A stretch of DNA of 42,073 nucleotides from JAZRPG01 sp045649105 (GTDB taxonomy: Bacteria > Bacillota > Clostridia > Oscillospirales > JAAYXM01). Positions 1 to 7,477 of this stretch are shown one piece after another. How positions within the stretch are numbered: position 1 is the stretch's first letter; each line of letters starts with the position of its first letter. The DNA is taken from positions 1 through 42,073 of the forward strand of contig JAZRPG010000015.1 of NCBI GenBank assembly GCA_045649105.1. The letters are read 5' to 3'. The translations under genes were made by a program, and so were the position numbers. The notes under the pieces were generated by a model. That model made no database searches. It saw only the letters and a program-made list of their open reading frames with translations, and was not told the DNA's origin.

Positions 1-358
1 GCATTACCCAGCAACTGCCTGCACCGACATTATGTGCAGAAAGCATCATATGAGTTGCGACAATCGCGGCATCAACCGGTGCAGAAAGAGCCCCGTCATA
101 TGCCCTTTTCCAGCTTTCGTCCTCATTATAGCAAACAAGCATTGCCGTAGGCGCATTAAAGTGACACTTTGTGCATTTCTTTAGTCTTTCAAGACTTGCA
201 TCCGTATTCAGCACCAGAATCCTCTGGGGCTGAAAATTACAGCCTGTGGGTGCCTTATTAGCCGCCTCTAAAATTTTTGAAACATCTTCTTCCGTCAGGC
301 GCTCCGGCTTAAAATCTCTGACAGAATATCTTTCCGCAATTAATTTTTCATATTCCAT
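1..358 (-). CDS. Nitroreductase family protein, N-terminal part (runs off window)
   Basis: The frame opens with ATG at 358 and stays open to base 1, giving about 119 residues of an enzyme whose C-terminus lies outside the window. The start MEYEKLIAERYSVRDFKPE and the later KAPTGCNFQPQ segment match the FMN-contacting N-terminus of the nitroreductase family, which are homodimeric flavoproteins that reduce nitro groups, quinones or flavins with NAD(P)H. The stretch with CTKCHFNAP around residues 72-80 has two cysteines that are not general family residues. The substrate cannot be inferred. A possible promoter lies just upstream at 396-425. The family call is secure; the specific reaction is unknown. 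Confidence 0.85.
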   Translation of the reverse strand, partial: MEYEKLIAERYSVRDFKPERLTEEDVSKILEAANKAPTGCNFQPQRILVLNTDASLERLKKCTKCHFNAPTAMLVCYNEDESWKRAYDGALSAPVDAAIVATHMMLSAHNVGAGSCWVM

Positions 359-395
359 AATTAAACCTCATTCCTGATATTTATAGATAAGTTAT

Positions 396-425
396 TATAT
401 AAAGACTGTATAATCTAGATGACAA
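396..425 (-). promoter_or_regulatory. Possible sigma-A promoter of the nitroreductase gene
   Basis: On the minus strand TTGTCA is followed after 18 bases by TATATA, 38 bases or more upstream of the ATG at 358. The region is AT rich, so the -10 match could be chance. Confidence 0.35.
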
Positions 426-479
426 GATTTTTAGCATCAGGCTCGTGTCAAGTTAGGACTAAATTTTTCAAATAAATCA

Positions 480-1391
480 TCAATCGTTTTCTGAAGCACA
501 TCGTTCTGCCTTTATTGGTTCTATATCTCTAAACCCATTATCAGACAGCACCTTTAAAAAATATCTGTAAATTCCAGGCACATCAAGTAGTCCCAACATT
601 TTTATATAAATATCAATTGTTTTTTCATTATAATCAAACTTAATACTATCAAATATTGCATCTGAATCAACCAAGTCATGAACTCTTGAAAGTTGCCTTT
701 GTAGAATCGGTCTATGTGGTTTCTTTTCTGGTACCTCTGTAAATTTAAACGCCATACGAGTCATCCTTGGCAATTCTTCTCTGTTCTCCATAAGTTGATA
801 ATGCAAACGATGGTTTGAAATAGTTATAGCATCCTCAATGCGATTAAGTCTTTTCAAAATATATTCTAATGGCTCTATGTTTGAGTCAGAATCTTTCTGT
901 GCTTGTTGTAAAATTGTCGTATCGTGGTTCAGTTCTCCTAATACCTCATATATTGGTCCACTTTTTTTATCAAAACATATTTCTTCTTCTGCCTTTTTAA
1001 GATCCTCTTTTAATTCCAACACTCCTTTAGCATCATTACAATAAAAAATAGTTCTTTGCATAATGATATCAGCAGGTAATGATGTTCCCTTTTCTGCAAT
1101 CATAATTACTGGCAAACCAAGGGTGTGGCGAAAAGCAAGTTCATACATAACATTAGGATTTTTGTTAGTTAAGTTAGCTATAACTAAGTCATCCTGTGCT
1201 ATCTCTGATATAATTTGTTTAGTAATTGAACCTGGTTCGCTAATCTTATGAGATACAGAAATCTCATATTTAGCCCCTAAAGCTGGCACGATTGCAGCAT
1301 CAATTATACCATCTATGTGCCTTCTTATAGGATCTGTTTCATCTCCAATCGGAGTAATGATAAAACATCTTTTTTTAATATTATCACTCAT
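480..1391 (-). CDS. Nucleoside 2-deoxyribosyltransferase/TIR-like domain protein, possible defence effector
   Basis: This 303-residue protein starts FIITPIGDETDPIRRH (about residues 10-25) and carries DLVIANLTNKNPNVMYEL (68-85). These are hallmarks of the small Rossmann-like fold shared by nucleoside 2-deoxyribosyltransferases and some short TIR-like effectors. Glu84 in the YEL motif sits where the catalytic glutamate of that superfamily lies. Residues about 130-303 look helical and match nothing I know. Members of this family are often found in bacterial conflict loci, where they are thought to cleave nucleotides or NAD-like substrates; that role here is inference. The start is supported by GAGGGG six bases upstream. 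The gene has a candidate promoter of its own and no recognisable partner. Its coding DNA looks more AT rich than its neighbours, which hints at transfer. Confidence 0.7.
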   Translation of the reverse strand: MSDNIKKRCFIITPIGDETDPIRRHIDGIIDAAIVPALGAKYEISVSHKISEPGSITKQIISEIAQDDLVIANLTNKNPNVMYELAFRHTLGLPVIMIAEKGTSLPADIIMQRTIFYCNDAKGVLELKEDLKKAEEEICFDKKSGPIYEVLGELNHDTTILQQAQKDSDSNIEPLEYILKRLNRIEDAITISNHRLHYQLMENREELPRMTRMAFKFTEVPEKKPHRPILQRQLSRVHDLVDSDAIFDSIKFDYNEKTIDIYIKMLGLLDVPGIYRYFLKVLSDNGFRDIEPIKAERCASEND

Positions 1392-1435
1392 AAAATCCCC
1401 TCTTATCTTTCGTTATTTAACAATATTCGACAATC

Positions 1436-1463
1436 TTTATAGCCTCGTATCAAATAAGGGCAA
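1436..1463 (-). promoter_or_regulatory. Candidate promoter of the NDT/TIR-like gene
   Basis: On the minus strand TTGCCC is followed after 16 bases by TATAAA, ending 45 bases before the ATG at 1391. It lies between this gene and the upstream C_GCAxxG_C_C gene, so the effector-like gene could be transcribed independently. Confidence 0.45.
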
Positions 1464-1473
1464 AAAATTCATA

Positions 1474-1869
1474 TTATTCTCCGATAAACTCTTCTAAAAT
1501 TCCAACAGCCTCTTCTATGCATCCGTCGCAAGAGCAAAGCTTTTTGCTTTTAATCTCACTGCACATAACCGTACCAACTTTTGATTCAAACCTTTCCATA
1601 AGTTCACGGGCAGAAGCATAGCTTGCTTTCTTATTTGTTTCAGGCATCTTGTCTGTTCCGAAACTTTTAATTCCGCCGACTACTAAAACCATAGCGCTCA
1701 CAGCACCGCAAACACCTTGCGTGCCACCCATTCCTCCGCCAAAAGCCTCAGTGAGTCTAAACATTTCGTCCTCGCTGTATCCTAATTTATCAGCAAATGC
1801 ACACGCCACTGCCTGGGCACAGTTGTATCCCTTTTTATGTTTTTCCACTGCTTTTTCACATCTGTTCAT
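1474..1869 (-). CDS. C_GCAxxG_C_C family redox-type protein
   Basis: This 131-residue protein has the family pattern in order: an early cysteine and GYNCAQAV (about 14-21), the glycine-rich GGGMGG followed by QGVCGAVSAM, and a C-terminal cysteine cluster ending in LCSCDGC. The family is widespread in anaerobes and is predicted to bind a metal or act in thiol redox chemistry, but no biochemical role is settled. The protein is small and has no signal peptide or membrane segment, so it should be cytoplasmic. The ATG follows AAGGAGG by nine bases. It lies 105 bases after trkH on the same strand, with an inverted repeat between them. Confidence 0.85.
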   Translation of the reverse strand: MNRCEKAVEKHKKGYNCAQAVACAFADKLGYSEDEMFRLTEAFGGGMGGTQGVCGAVSAMVLVVGGIKSFGTDKMPETNKKASYASARELMERFESKVGTVMCSEIKSKKLCSCDGCIEEAVGILEEFIGE

Positions 1870-1937
1870 TTTTTATAGCCTCCTTCTTCACTCTTTACCA
1901 TTTTTGCTGCAAAGACAGCATGCATTTTTTAGTAAAC

Positions 1938-1972
1938 CCACAGACCTTTAAAAAAAGCCTGCGGGTTTGCAG
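1938..1972 (-). terminator. Inverted repeat after trkH, possible terminator
   Basis: On the minus strand AAACCCGCAG is followed by a T-rich loop and CTGTGGGTTT, a 10-bp stem with one G-U pair, immediately after the trkH stop. It lacks a clear U-tract on the 3' side, so termination here is uncertain. Confidence 0.4.
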
Positions 1973-1974
1973 AT

Positions 1975-3414
1975 TTAATTCCGTTTCCATGCCTGAGGCA
2001 GGAGAAGCACCATTATCGGGAAAAGTTCAAGTCTTCCGCATATCATATCAATCAAAAGAACAATTTTAGACAGCGGAGAAAAATCAGCGTAATTACCAAT
2101 CGGGCCTACCTCCGCAAGCCCCGGACCGATATTGTTCAAGGTTGCGATAACAGCCGTAGTATTAGTTTCAAAGCTTAACCCATCCAAGGATATAATGATA
2201 ACAGATGCAAAAAATATCAGTATATAGCAGATTATATACGCATTTACACGCCTTATCGTTTCTTCATCAATCTTTTTTCCGTTTAAATTTATTGTCTTAA
2301 CGCTCTTCGGATGGACAAGTGATGTAAACTCGCGTTTGAGCGACTTAAAAAGAATCATACACCTCGAAACCTTGATTCCTCCGCCCGTAGAACCTGCACA
2401 CGCACCAATAAACATAAGAAAAACAAGGATAGCTTTCGAAAACTCCGGCCACATATTAAAATCTACTGTCGCAAAGCCTGATGTGGAAATCACCGAGGCA
2501 ACGGCAAACGATGTATGATGAAATGCCTCAAAAACATTTTTAAATAACCCGAAGTTATTCAGTGTTATAAAAAATATTGATGCAACAACGATTACTGTAA
2601 AAAGCCGAAGCTCCTCATTTTTCCACACGGCCTTAAATTTTCTCGCAGCCAACAAAAAGTACATATTAAAATTTATTGAAAACAACAGCATAAACACAGT
2701 TACTACAGCTTGAATATATGTACTGTATCCGCCAATGCTTGTGTTCTTTATCCCGAATCCGCCCGTTCCGGCAGTTGCGAAAGCCGTCGTTACCGCATCA
2801 AATAAAGGCATTTTTCCAATAAGCAGAAAAATTATCTGCAAACCGGTCAAGCCTATGTATAACCCGTATAAAACTTTTGAATTCATATGTGCTTTAGGCA
2901 AAAGCTTTTCAACCTGCGGTCCGGCAGATTCAGCGCGGATAAGCTGCATATTATTTCCTCCGGCAAGTGGAGCTAACGCCATAACAAACATAAGCACACC
3001 CATGCCGCCTATCCAATGTGTGAAGCTTCTCCAGAACAGAATACACCGGCTCAACACCTCAACATCGCGCAAAATAGTCGCTCCCGTTGTTGTAAACCCC
3101 GATGCCGTTTCAAAGAAACAATCGATAAGATTTGGTATCTCTTTTGAGAAGAAAAACGGCAAAGCTCCGACAACAGTCATTATAATCCACGCCATTGCAA
3201 CCGTTACAAGACCTTCGCGGGCATAAAGCGATTTATGCTTTGGCTTTAAAAACACAAGCGGGAGTCCAATCGCAACGCTTATAAGAATGGCAGGAATGAA
3301 AGCATAGCCCTCGCGTTCCCCATATATAAGAGCTACAAGCATCGGCAAAAGCATTGCTATTGCGTCAAACAGAAGTATATAACCGTTTAGCTTTAAAACT
3401 AGCTTCTTATTCAT
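1975..3414 (-). CDS. trkH: TrkH-family potassium uptake channel subunit
   Basis: This 479-residue integral membrane protein has the four-fold pore repeat of the TrkH/KtrB superfamily. The selectivity-filter loops are visible in order as FTTTGATI, TAGTGGFG, STSGFATV and IGPGLAEVG. It forms the ion-conducting part of a K+ uptake system in the cytoplasmic membrane and is gated by the cytosolic TrkA. Its start abuts the trkA stop with no spacer, so the two are translationally coupled and should be made in matched amounts. The length fits TrkH proteins of Firmicutes. KtrB is the alternative name, but the partner with two RCK units argues for Trk. Confidence 0.93.
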   Translation of the reverse strand: MNKKLVLKLNGYILLFDAIAMLLPMLVALIYGEREGYAFIPAILISVAIGLPLVFLKPKHKSLYAREGLVTVAMAWIIMTVVGALPFFFSKEIPNLIDCFFETASGFTTTGATILRDVEVLSRCILFWRSFTHWIGGMGVLMFVMALAPLAGGNNMQLIRAESAGPQVEKLLPKAHMNSKVLYGLYIGLTGLQIIFLLIGKMPLFDAVTTAFATAGTGGFGIKNTSIGGYSTYIQAVVTVFMLLFSINFNMYFLLAARKFKAVWKNEELRLFTVIVVASIFFITLNNFGLFKNVFEAFHHTSFAVASVISTSGFATVDFNMWPEFSKAILVFLMFIGACAGSTGGGIKVSRCMILFKSLKREFTSLVHPKSVKTINLNGKKIDEETIRRVNAYIICYILIFFASVIIISLDGLSFETNTTAVIATLNNIGPGLAEVGPIGNYADFSPLSKIVLLIDMICGRLELFPIMVLLLPQAWKRN

Positions 3415-4788
3415 CTATTTCTCCGTTTCATCACTGAGTATTTGCTCTATTCGGCTTATTCCCTTAGAAGTCGTTACCACTATAACCGTATCGCCTATCT
3501 GCATACTGTCTTTACCGCCCGGAGTAAAGGTTTTTCCGTTTCTGGTTATGCTGGCAACAAGAGTTCCTTTTCTGAGATTGAGCTCAGCGAAGGAAACATC
3601 AACCACTTCCGATTTTTGACGTATGCGGAACTCAAGAGCCTCAACCCTGTCATCGACAATTCTGTGGAGTGATTCCATGCTCGCCTCCCACGAATTTTGC
3701 ATAACGCGAACATAGCGCAAAATATGATCTGCAGTTATGTACTTGGGATAAACAACGCTTCCGATCTGCATGCCTTTCAGAACATCATCAAAATCGAAAT
3801 GCTTGATTTTTGTTATAATCTTCGCATCAGGAACCTGCTGATGCGCATAAAGCGACATAAGAACATTCTGTTCATCAACACCCGTGAGGCTGAGGACCGC
3901 ATCTGCGTTCTCTATATGCTCCTCATGGAGAAGATGGTTATTCGTTCCGTCACCGTGAATTATCATCGCTTCGGGCAGAAGCTCGCTGAGCTCCTCGCAT
4001 CGTGCCATATCAATCTCAATTACTTTGACATTTAACCCCGACTCAAGAAGCATTTTGCTCAGATAATATGTCAGTCTTCCTCCGCCGAGGATTACGACAT
4101 TTTTTATCTTTGTCGTAACGGCGCCGACTTTTGCAAAAAAATCGTTGGCCACTCTGATAGGTGCGACGAAAGATATGATGTCCCCTGCTTTCAATACGAA
4201 ATCACCGGTAGGAACGACAACCTCGTTTCCGCGCTCAACGGCACAGATAAACACAGATGTCGCAAGCTTAGGACGAAGCTGATGTATGCGCAGGTCATCG
4301 AGCTCGGAACCCTCCGGAATTTCATACTTCATAATCTCAACTCTGTCTTTTGCAAATGTTTCAACCTGAATTGCACTCGGGAATCGTATGAGTCGTGATA
4401 TTTCACGCGCTGTTGCGCGCTCCGGATTTATATGCAGACTAAGACCAAGGTCATCCTTGATTATATCTATCGCGTCGGCATATATCGGATTTCTAACACG
4501 CGCAATCGTATTTTTCGCACCCAGCTTTTTTGCAAGAAGGCAAGTAAGAAGATTGAGCTCATCCGAACGCATCATAGCAATAAGCAAATCACAGTTTTCA
4601 ACCTCAGCTTCCTTGAGAACTGCAACAGACTCGCCCTGACCATGAACGCACATAACATCAACCATATTGCCTATCTCATCAAGCTTTTCGATGTCTGTAT
4701 CAATTACAACAATATTGTGTTTTTCAGCAACAAGCTCTTTGACAAGCGTTGTTCCAACTTTGCCGCAGCCAACAATTACAATATTCAT
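3415..4788 (-). CDS. trkA: TrkA, cytosolic regulatory subunit of potassium uptake
   Basis: The protein begins MNIVIVGCGKVGTTL, a Rossmann NAD-binding loop. It repeats the fold in its second half with VVILGGGRLTYYL, giving two RCK_N/RCK_C units as in classical TrkA. It binds NAD(H) or nucleotides and gates TrkH at the membrane. I place the start at 4788 and not the upstream in-frame ATG at 4803, because AGAGG lies seven bases before 4788 while the upstream ATG overlaps that ribosome binding site. This gives 457 residues. It is the first gene of a two-gene operon driven by the promoter at 4819-4847. Confidence 0.93.
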   Translation of the reverse strand: MNIVIVGCGKVGTTLVKELVAEKHNIVVIDTDIEKLDEIGNMVDVMCVHGQGESVAVLKEAEVENCDLLIAMMRSDELNLLTCLLAKKLGAKNTIARVRNPIYADAIDIIKDDLGLSLHINPERATAREISRLIRFPSAIQVETFAKDRVEIMKYEIPEGSELDDLRIHQLRPKLATSVFICAVERGNEVVVPTGDFVLKAGDIISFVAPIRVANDFFAKVGAVTTKIKNVVILGGGRLTYYLSKMLLESGLNVKVIEIDMARCEELSELLPEAMIIHGDGTNNHLLHEEHIENADAVLSLTGVDEQNVLMSLYAHQQVPDAKIITKIKHFDFDDVLKGMQIGSVVYPKYITADHILRYVRVMQNSWEASMESLHRIVDDRVEALEFRIRQKSEVVDVSFAELNLRKGTLVASITRNGKTFTPGGKDSMQIGDTVIVVTTSKGISRIEQILSDETEK

Positions 4789-4818
4789 TGCGTCGCCTCT
4801 CATAAATTAATTTTATTA

Positions 4819-4847
4819 ATTGTACCACTTCCGCTTATTTTTATCAA
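4819..4847 (-). promoter_or_regulatory. Sigma-A promoter of the trkA-trkH operon
   Basis: On the minus strand TTGATA is followed by exactly 17 bases and TACAAT, about 30 bases upstream of the trkA start. This is close to consensus with ideal spacing. Confidence 0.75.
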
Positions 4848-4904
4848 TAATTTTTTATTTAGTTTTACGGTCTGTAAGGTTCAGATTTATAAAAACATAT
4901 TTTT

Positions 4905-6161
4905 CTAATTCGTATAAGCATCAATATACTCATCATCGGTTTTTGAATATATAATTTTCTGACTGTGATAAAGCCCGAAACATCCGCTCATTATATAACT
5001 GACACTGCAGGCAATTGCAAAGTAAAGCAGCCCATCTGTACCGAATATTTCCAGAGACAGTATAACTGATGCAACAGGACAGTTTACAACTCCGCAAAAC
5101 ACAGCAACAAATCCTATTGCGGCAGCAACTTCAGGGGACATTTTCAGCAAAGATGCCATTACACATCCAAAAGTAGCACCGATAAAGAATGAGGGCACAA
5201 TCTCGCCGCCCTTGAATCCGGCAGAAATAGTTACGGCGGTAAAAATTATCTTGAGAAGAAAAGCCTCTAAGTTTGCCTCACCGCTAATTGCTCGGCTGAT
5301 AATATCCATCCCCGCTCCGTTATAGTCATATGCACCTGTAACGAGTGTTAACAGCACTATAATTCCGCCGCCCACCGCAGCGCGAACATAACTGTTCTTT
5401 ATAAGCTTGTCCATAACCCTCTCGCTTTTTTTGATTGAAACACAAAAAAGTATACTCAGCAATGCACACAGGACAGCAAGAATAATTATTTTCGCTGCAA
5501 TATCAAATGAAAATGTTCCAAAGTTGATATTAAAAAACTGTACGGGCTGAACACCAAAAAGCTTTGCAATCTCTGCCGCGGTCACGGATGAAATTACACA
5601 CGGAAATAGCCCTGCATAATGTAAGACTCCCACATTTGTGACCTCAAGAGAGAATATTGCCGCTGTAAGCGGAGTCCCAAACAGCGCCGCAAACACCGCG
5701 CTCATTCCCGACATAATGATAATATGCATATCATTTTCTTTCAGTCTGAATAATCTGCCGAGATTATATCCTACACTGCCGCCAAGCTGAAGTGCTGCTC
5801 CTTCTCTGCCTGCTGATCCGCCAAGCATATGAGTTATAATAGTACTTATAAATATCAGCGGCATCATAATAAGAGGGACTTTTTTCCCTTCTCTAACCGA
5901 CTCTATAACACGATTTGTATCGAGTCTTTCTTTTTTTGCAAACATGTGGTACATTCCTGCAATTACAACACCGCCTGCAGGAAGCAGATAAATAAGAAAT
6001 GTATTATTCTGCCTCAGGCTTGTTACATAATCAATTCCCGAATGGAATACACTCCCTAATATTCCGCCGATTATACCTACAACTACCGATGTTATTCCCC
6101 ATTTTATAAATGTCGCTGTGTAATGCAATGAAAATTTCAAATTTGTTTTTACGCTGTTCAA
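4905..6161 (-). CDS. clcA: CLC-family chloride channel or transporter
   Basis: This 418-residue polytopic membrane protein carries the CLC signature GGSAGREGAALQLGG, with the gating glutamate at residue 120, and a later segment KGGEIVPSFFIGATFG corresponding to the third anion-binding motif. CLC proteins are dimers that conduct or exchange chloride for protons across the cytoplasmic membrane. The first motif, GSGIP in E. coli ClcA, is not present: the aligned place reads LDTNRV. It has no cytoplasmic CBS domains. It lies beside the potassium genes, so a common role in ion or osmotic balance is plausible but inferred. It has its own promoter at 6211-6239. Confidence 0.88.
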   Translation of the reverse strand: MNSVKTNLKFSLHYTATFIKWGITSVVVGIIGGILGSVFHSGIDYVTSLRQNNTFLIYLLPAGGVVIAGMYHMFAKKERLDTNRVIESVREGKKVPLIMMPLIFISTIITHMLGGSAGREGAALQLGGSVGYNLGRLFRLKENDMHIIIMSGMSAVFAALFGTPLTAAIFSLEVTNVGVLHYAGLFPCVISSVTAAEIAKLFGVQPVQFFNINFGTFSFDIAAKIIILAVLCALLSILFCVSIKKSERVMDKLIKNSYVRAAVGGGIIVLLTLVTGAYDYNGAGMDIISRAISGEANLEAFLLKIIFTAVTISAGFKGGEIVPSFFIGATFGCVMASLLKMSPEVAAAIGFVAVFCGVVNCPVASVILSLEIFGTDGLLYFAIACSVSYIMSGCFGLYHSQKIIYSKTDDEYIDAYTN

Positions 6162-6210
6162 TCTTTTCCCCTCATCTTTAAACCGGTGTATGGTTGTTTT
6201 TTAACCTTCT

Positions 6211-6239
6211 TTTATAGACTCATATGAAATTATGACCAA
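6211..6239 (-). promoter_or_regulatory. Sigma-A promoter of the CLC gene
   Basis: On the minus strand TTGGTC is followed by 17 bases and TATAAA, about 50 bases upstream of the CLC start. No fluoride riboswitch fold is apparent in the short leader. Confidence 0.6.
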
Positions 6240-6266
6240 AATACTTTTCTGGTATCAGTAACAGGA

Positions 6267-6911
6267 TTAATCAAATTTAAGCTCTGCCACTGCCTCTTTC
6301 GGAATCCCTATATCAAGAACCTTTTTATGACCGCAAAGGGTATTTCCCGGATAAATATTAAGTCCCACCTTATCAAGTGCAAGCGTATATGTATAATCCG
6401 CTTTCACGACACTTCCCGAGGCTTTTCCGTCATCAGCAGAAAGCCCGCTCGGTATATCAACAGAAATGACCGTATTATTCATTGAAGCTATTTTATCTAT
6501 CGCCGCTTTTATATTCCCTTTCGGTGCACCGGAAACCGAAATTCCCAAAAGCGCATCAATAATAACAGCGTCTTTACCGACATCATCTGTTATTTTTAAT
6601 ATTTCAACTTTTTCTTCCTTTAGTTTATCAAAGGCAATTTTTGCCGTTTCGCCAAGCTCTGCTTCCTCGTGAGAAAGATAAACCTTAACATCACGCCCGT
6701 CAGCTTTTAAAAGTCTTGCAACAACAAATCCGTCCCCACCGTTATTTCCTTTTCCGCAAAAAACAGCAAACTTTTCTTCCGAAAAATTTGCTTTTATTTC
6801 ATCAAAGATGCTTTTTCCTGCATTTTCCATAAGCTTAGCTACCGGAATTCCGTATTTATCCGATGCCAATTTATCAAGCTGTTTTATATGCGCAGACGAT
6901 GCAAGATACAT
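6267..6911 (-). CDS. nnrE: NAD(P)H-hydrate epimerase
   Basis: This 214-residue protein matches the YjeF N-terminal domain: KLMENAGKSI near residue 28, then the FCGKGNNGGDGFVVARLL nucleotide-binding loop, and later VDIPSGLSADDG. The enzyme interconverts R and S forms of damaged hydrated NAD(P)H so that the dehydratase can restore them. In many bacteria it is fused to that dehydratase (NnrD), but here only the epimerase part is present, so the dehydratase must be encoded elsewhere. The start follows GAGGAGG closely. It sits just downstream of ridA, another metabolite damage-control gene, on the same strand. Confidence 0.93.
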   Translation of the reverse strand: MYLASSAHIKQLDKLASDKYGIPVAKLMENAGKSIFDEIKANFSEEKFAVFCGKGNNGGDGFVVARLLKADGRDVKVYLSHEEAELGETAKIAFDKLKEEKVEILKITDDVGKDAVIIDALLGISVSGAPKGNIKAAIDKIASMNNTVISVDIPSGLSADDGKASGSVVKADYTYTLALDKVGLNIYPGNTLCGHKKVLDIGIPKEAVAELKFD

Positions 6912-6963
6912 GGTTAATCCTCCTCTGATACAACTTTTTTGCAGAGAAATTAATTAAAAAGGC

Positions 6964-7344
6964 TTATTTTTTCCTTTCTGCTATGACCTCTATTTCAACC
7001 AGGGCGCCCTTCGGTAAAGCTTTTACGGCAACGCATGAGCGCGCCGGTTTAGTTGTAAAATACTTTGAATACACTTCATTGAATTCCGCAAAATTACTCA
7101 TATCGTCTAAATAGCAAACAGTTTTAACTGCATCTTCAAGCGAGCTTCCGGCAGCGGACAGGACGGCATCTAAATTCTGACAAACTCTGTGCGTCTGCTC
7201 ACTGACGGTCTTCCCTACCATTTCTCCGTTTTCAGGATTTAAGGGGATTTGTCCGGATGTAAATATGATATCTCCGATAATAACTGCCTGCGAATATGGC
7301 CCGATTGCCGCGGGGGCGTTTTGAGTGTTTACTGTTTCTCTCAT
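6964..7344 (-). CDS. ridA: RidA family enamine/imine deaminase
   Basis: The 126-residue protein has the full YjgF/YER057c/UK114 pattern, including AIGPYSQAVIIGDIIFTSGQ near the start and the C-terminal PARSCVAVKALPKGALVEIE with the key arginine. RidA forms a trimer in the cytoplasm and hydrolyses reactive 2-aminoacrylate and related imines released by PLP enzymes. GGAG precedes the ATG. It follows a strong terminator at 7390-7431 that closes the ceramidase-like gene, so it either depends on readthrough or has a promoter I could not identify in the short gap. Confidence 0.95.
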   Translation of the reverse strand: MRETVNTQNAPAAIGPYSQAVIIGDIIFTSGQIPLNPENGEMVGKTVSEQTHRVCQNLDAVLSAAGSSLEDAVKTVCYLDDMSNFAEFNEVYSKYFTTKPARSCVAVKALPKGALVEIEVIAERKK

Positions 7345-7389
7345 TTTTCTGCTCCTTTATTCCCTAATTTTTTATAAATCCAAAGGCAT

Positions 7390-7431
7390 AAAAAACAAAT
7401 AGAACCAACTAAAACCCAGTCAGTTCTATTT
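7390..7431 (-). terminator. Intrinsic terminator of the amidohydrolase/opine/ceramidase-like unit
   Basis: AAATAGAAC (7397-7405) pairs perfectly with GTTCTATTT (7423-7431), with a further ACT/AGT pairing in the loop. On the minus strand the stem is followed by TGTTTTTTAT. Confidence 0.75.
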
Positions 7432-7477
7432 GTAACTTTTAATTTTGATATTTTAACCTAAACTGACTGCATTCAAA

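Noticed and set aside
480..1869. A CBASS- or Thoeris-type defence operon around the NDT/TIR-like gene
   Set aside because: No cyclase, SIR2, TIR sensor, protease or second effector gene is adjacent; the neighbours are a nitroreductase and a C_GCAxxG_C_C protein.
6162..6266. Possible fluoride riboswitch ahead of the CLC gene
   Set aside because: The leader is short and has none of the conserved pseudoknot elements; only a sigma-A promoter is visible.
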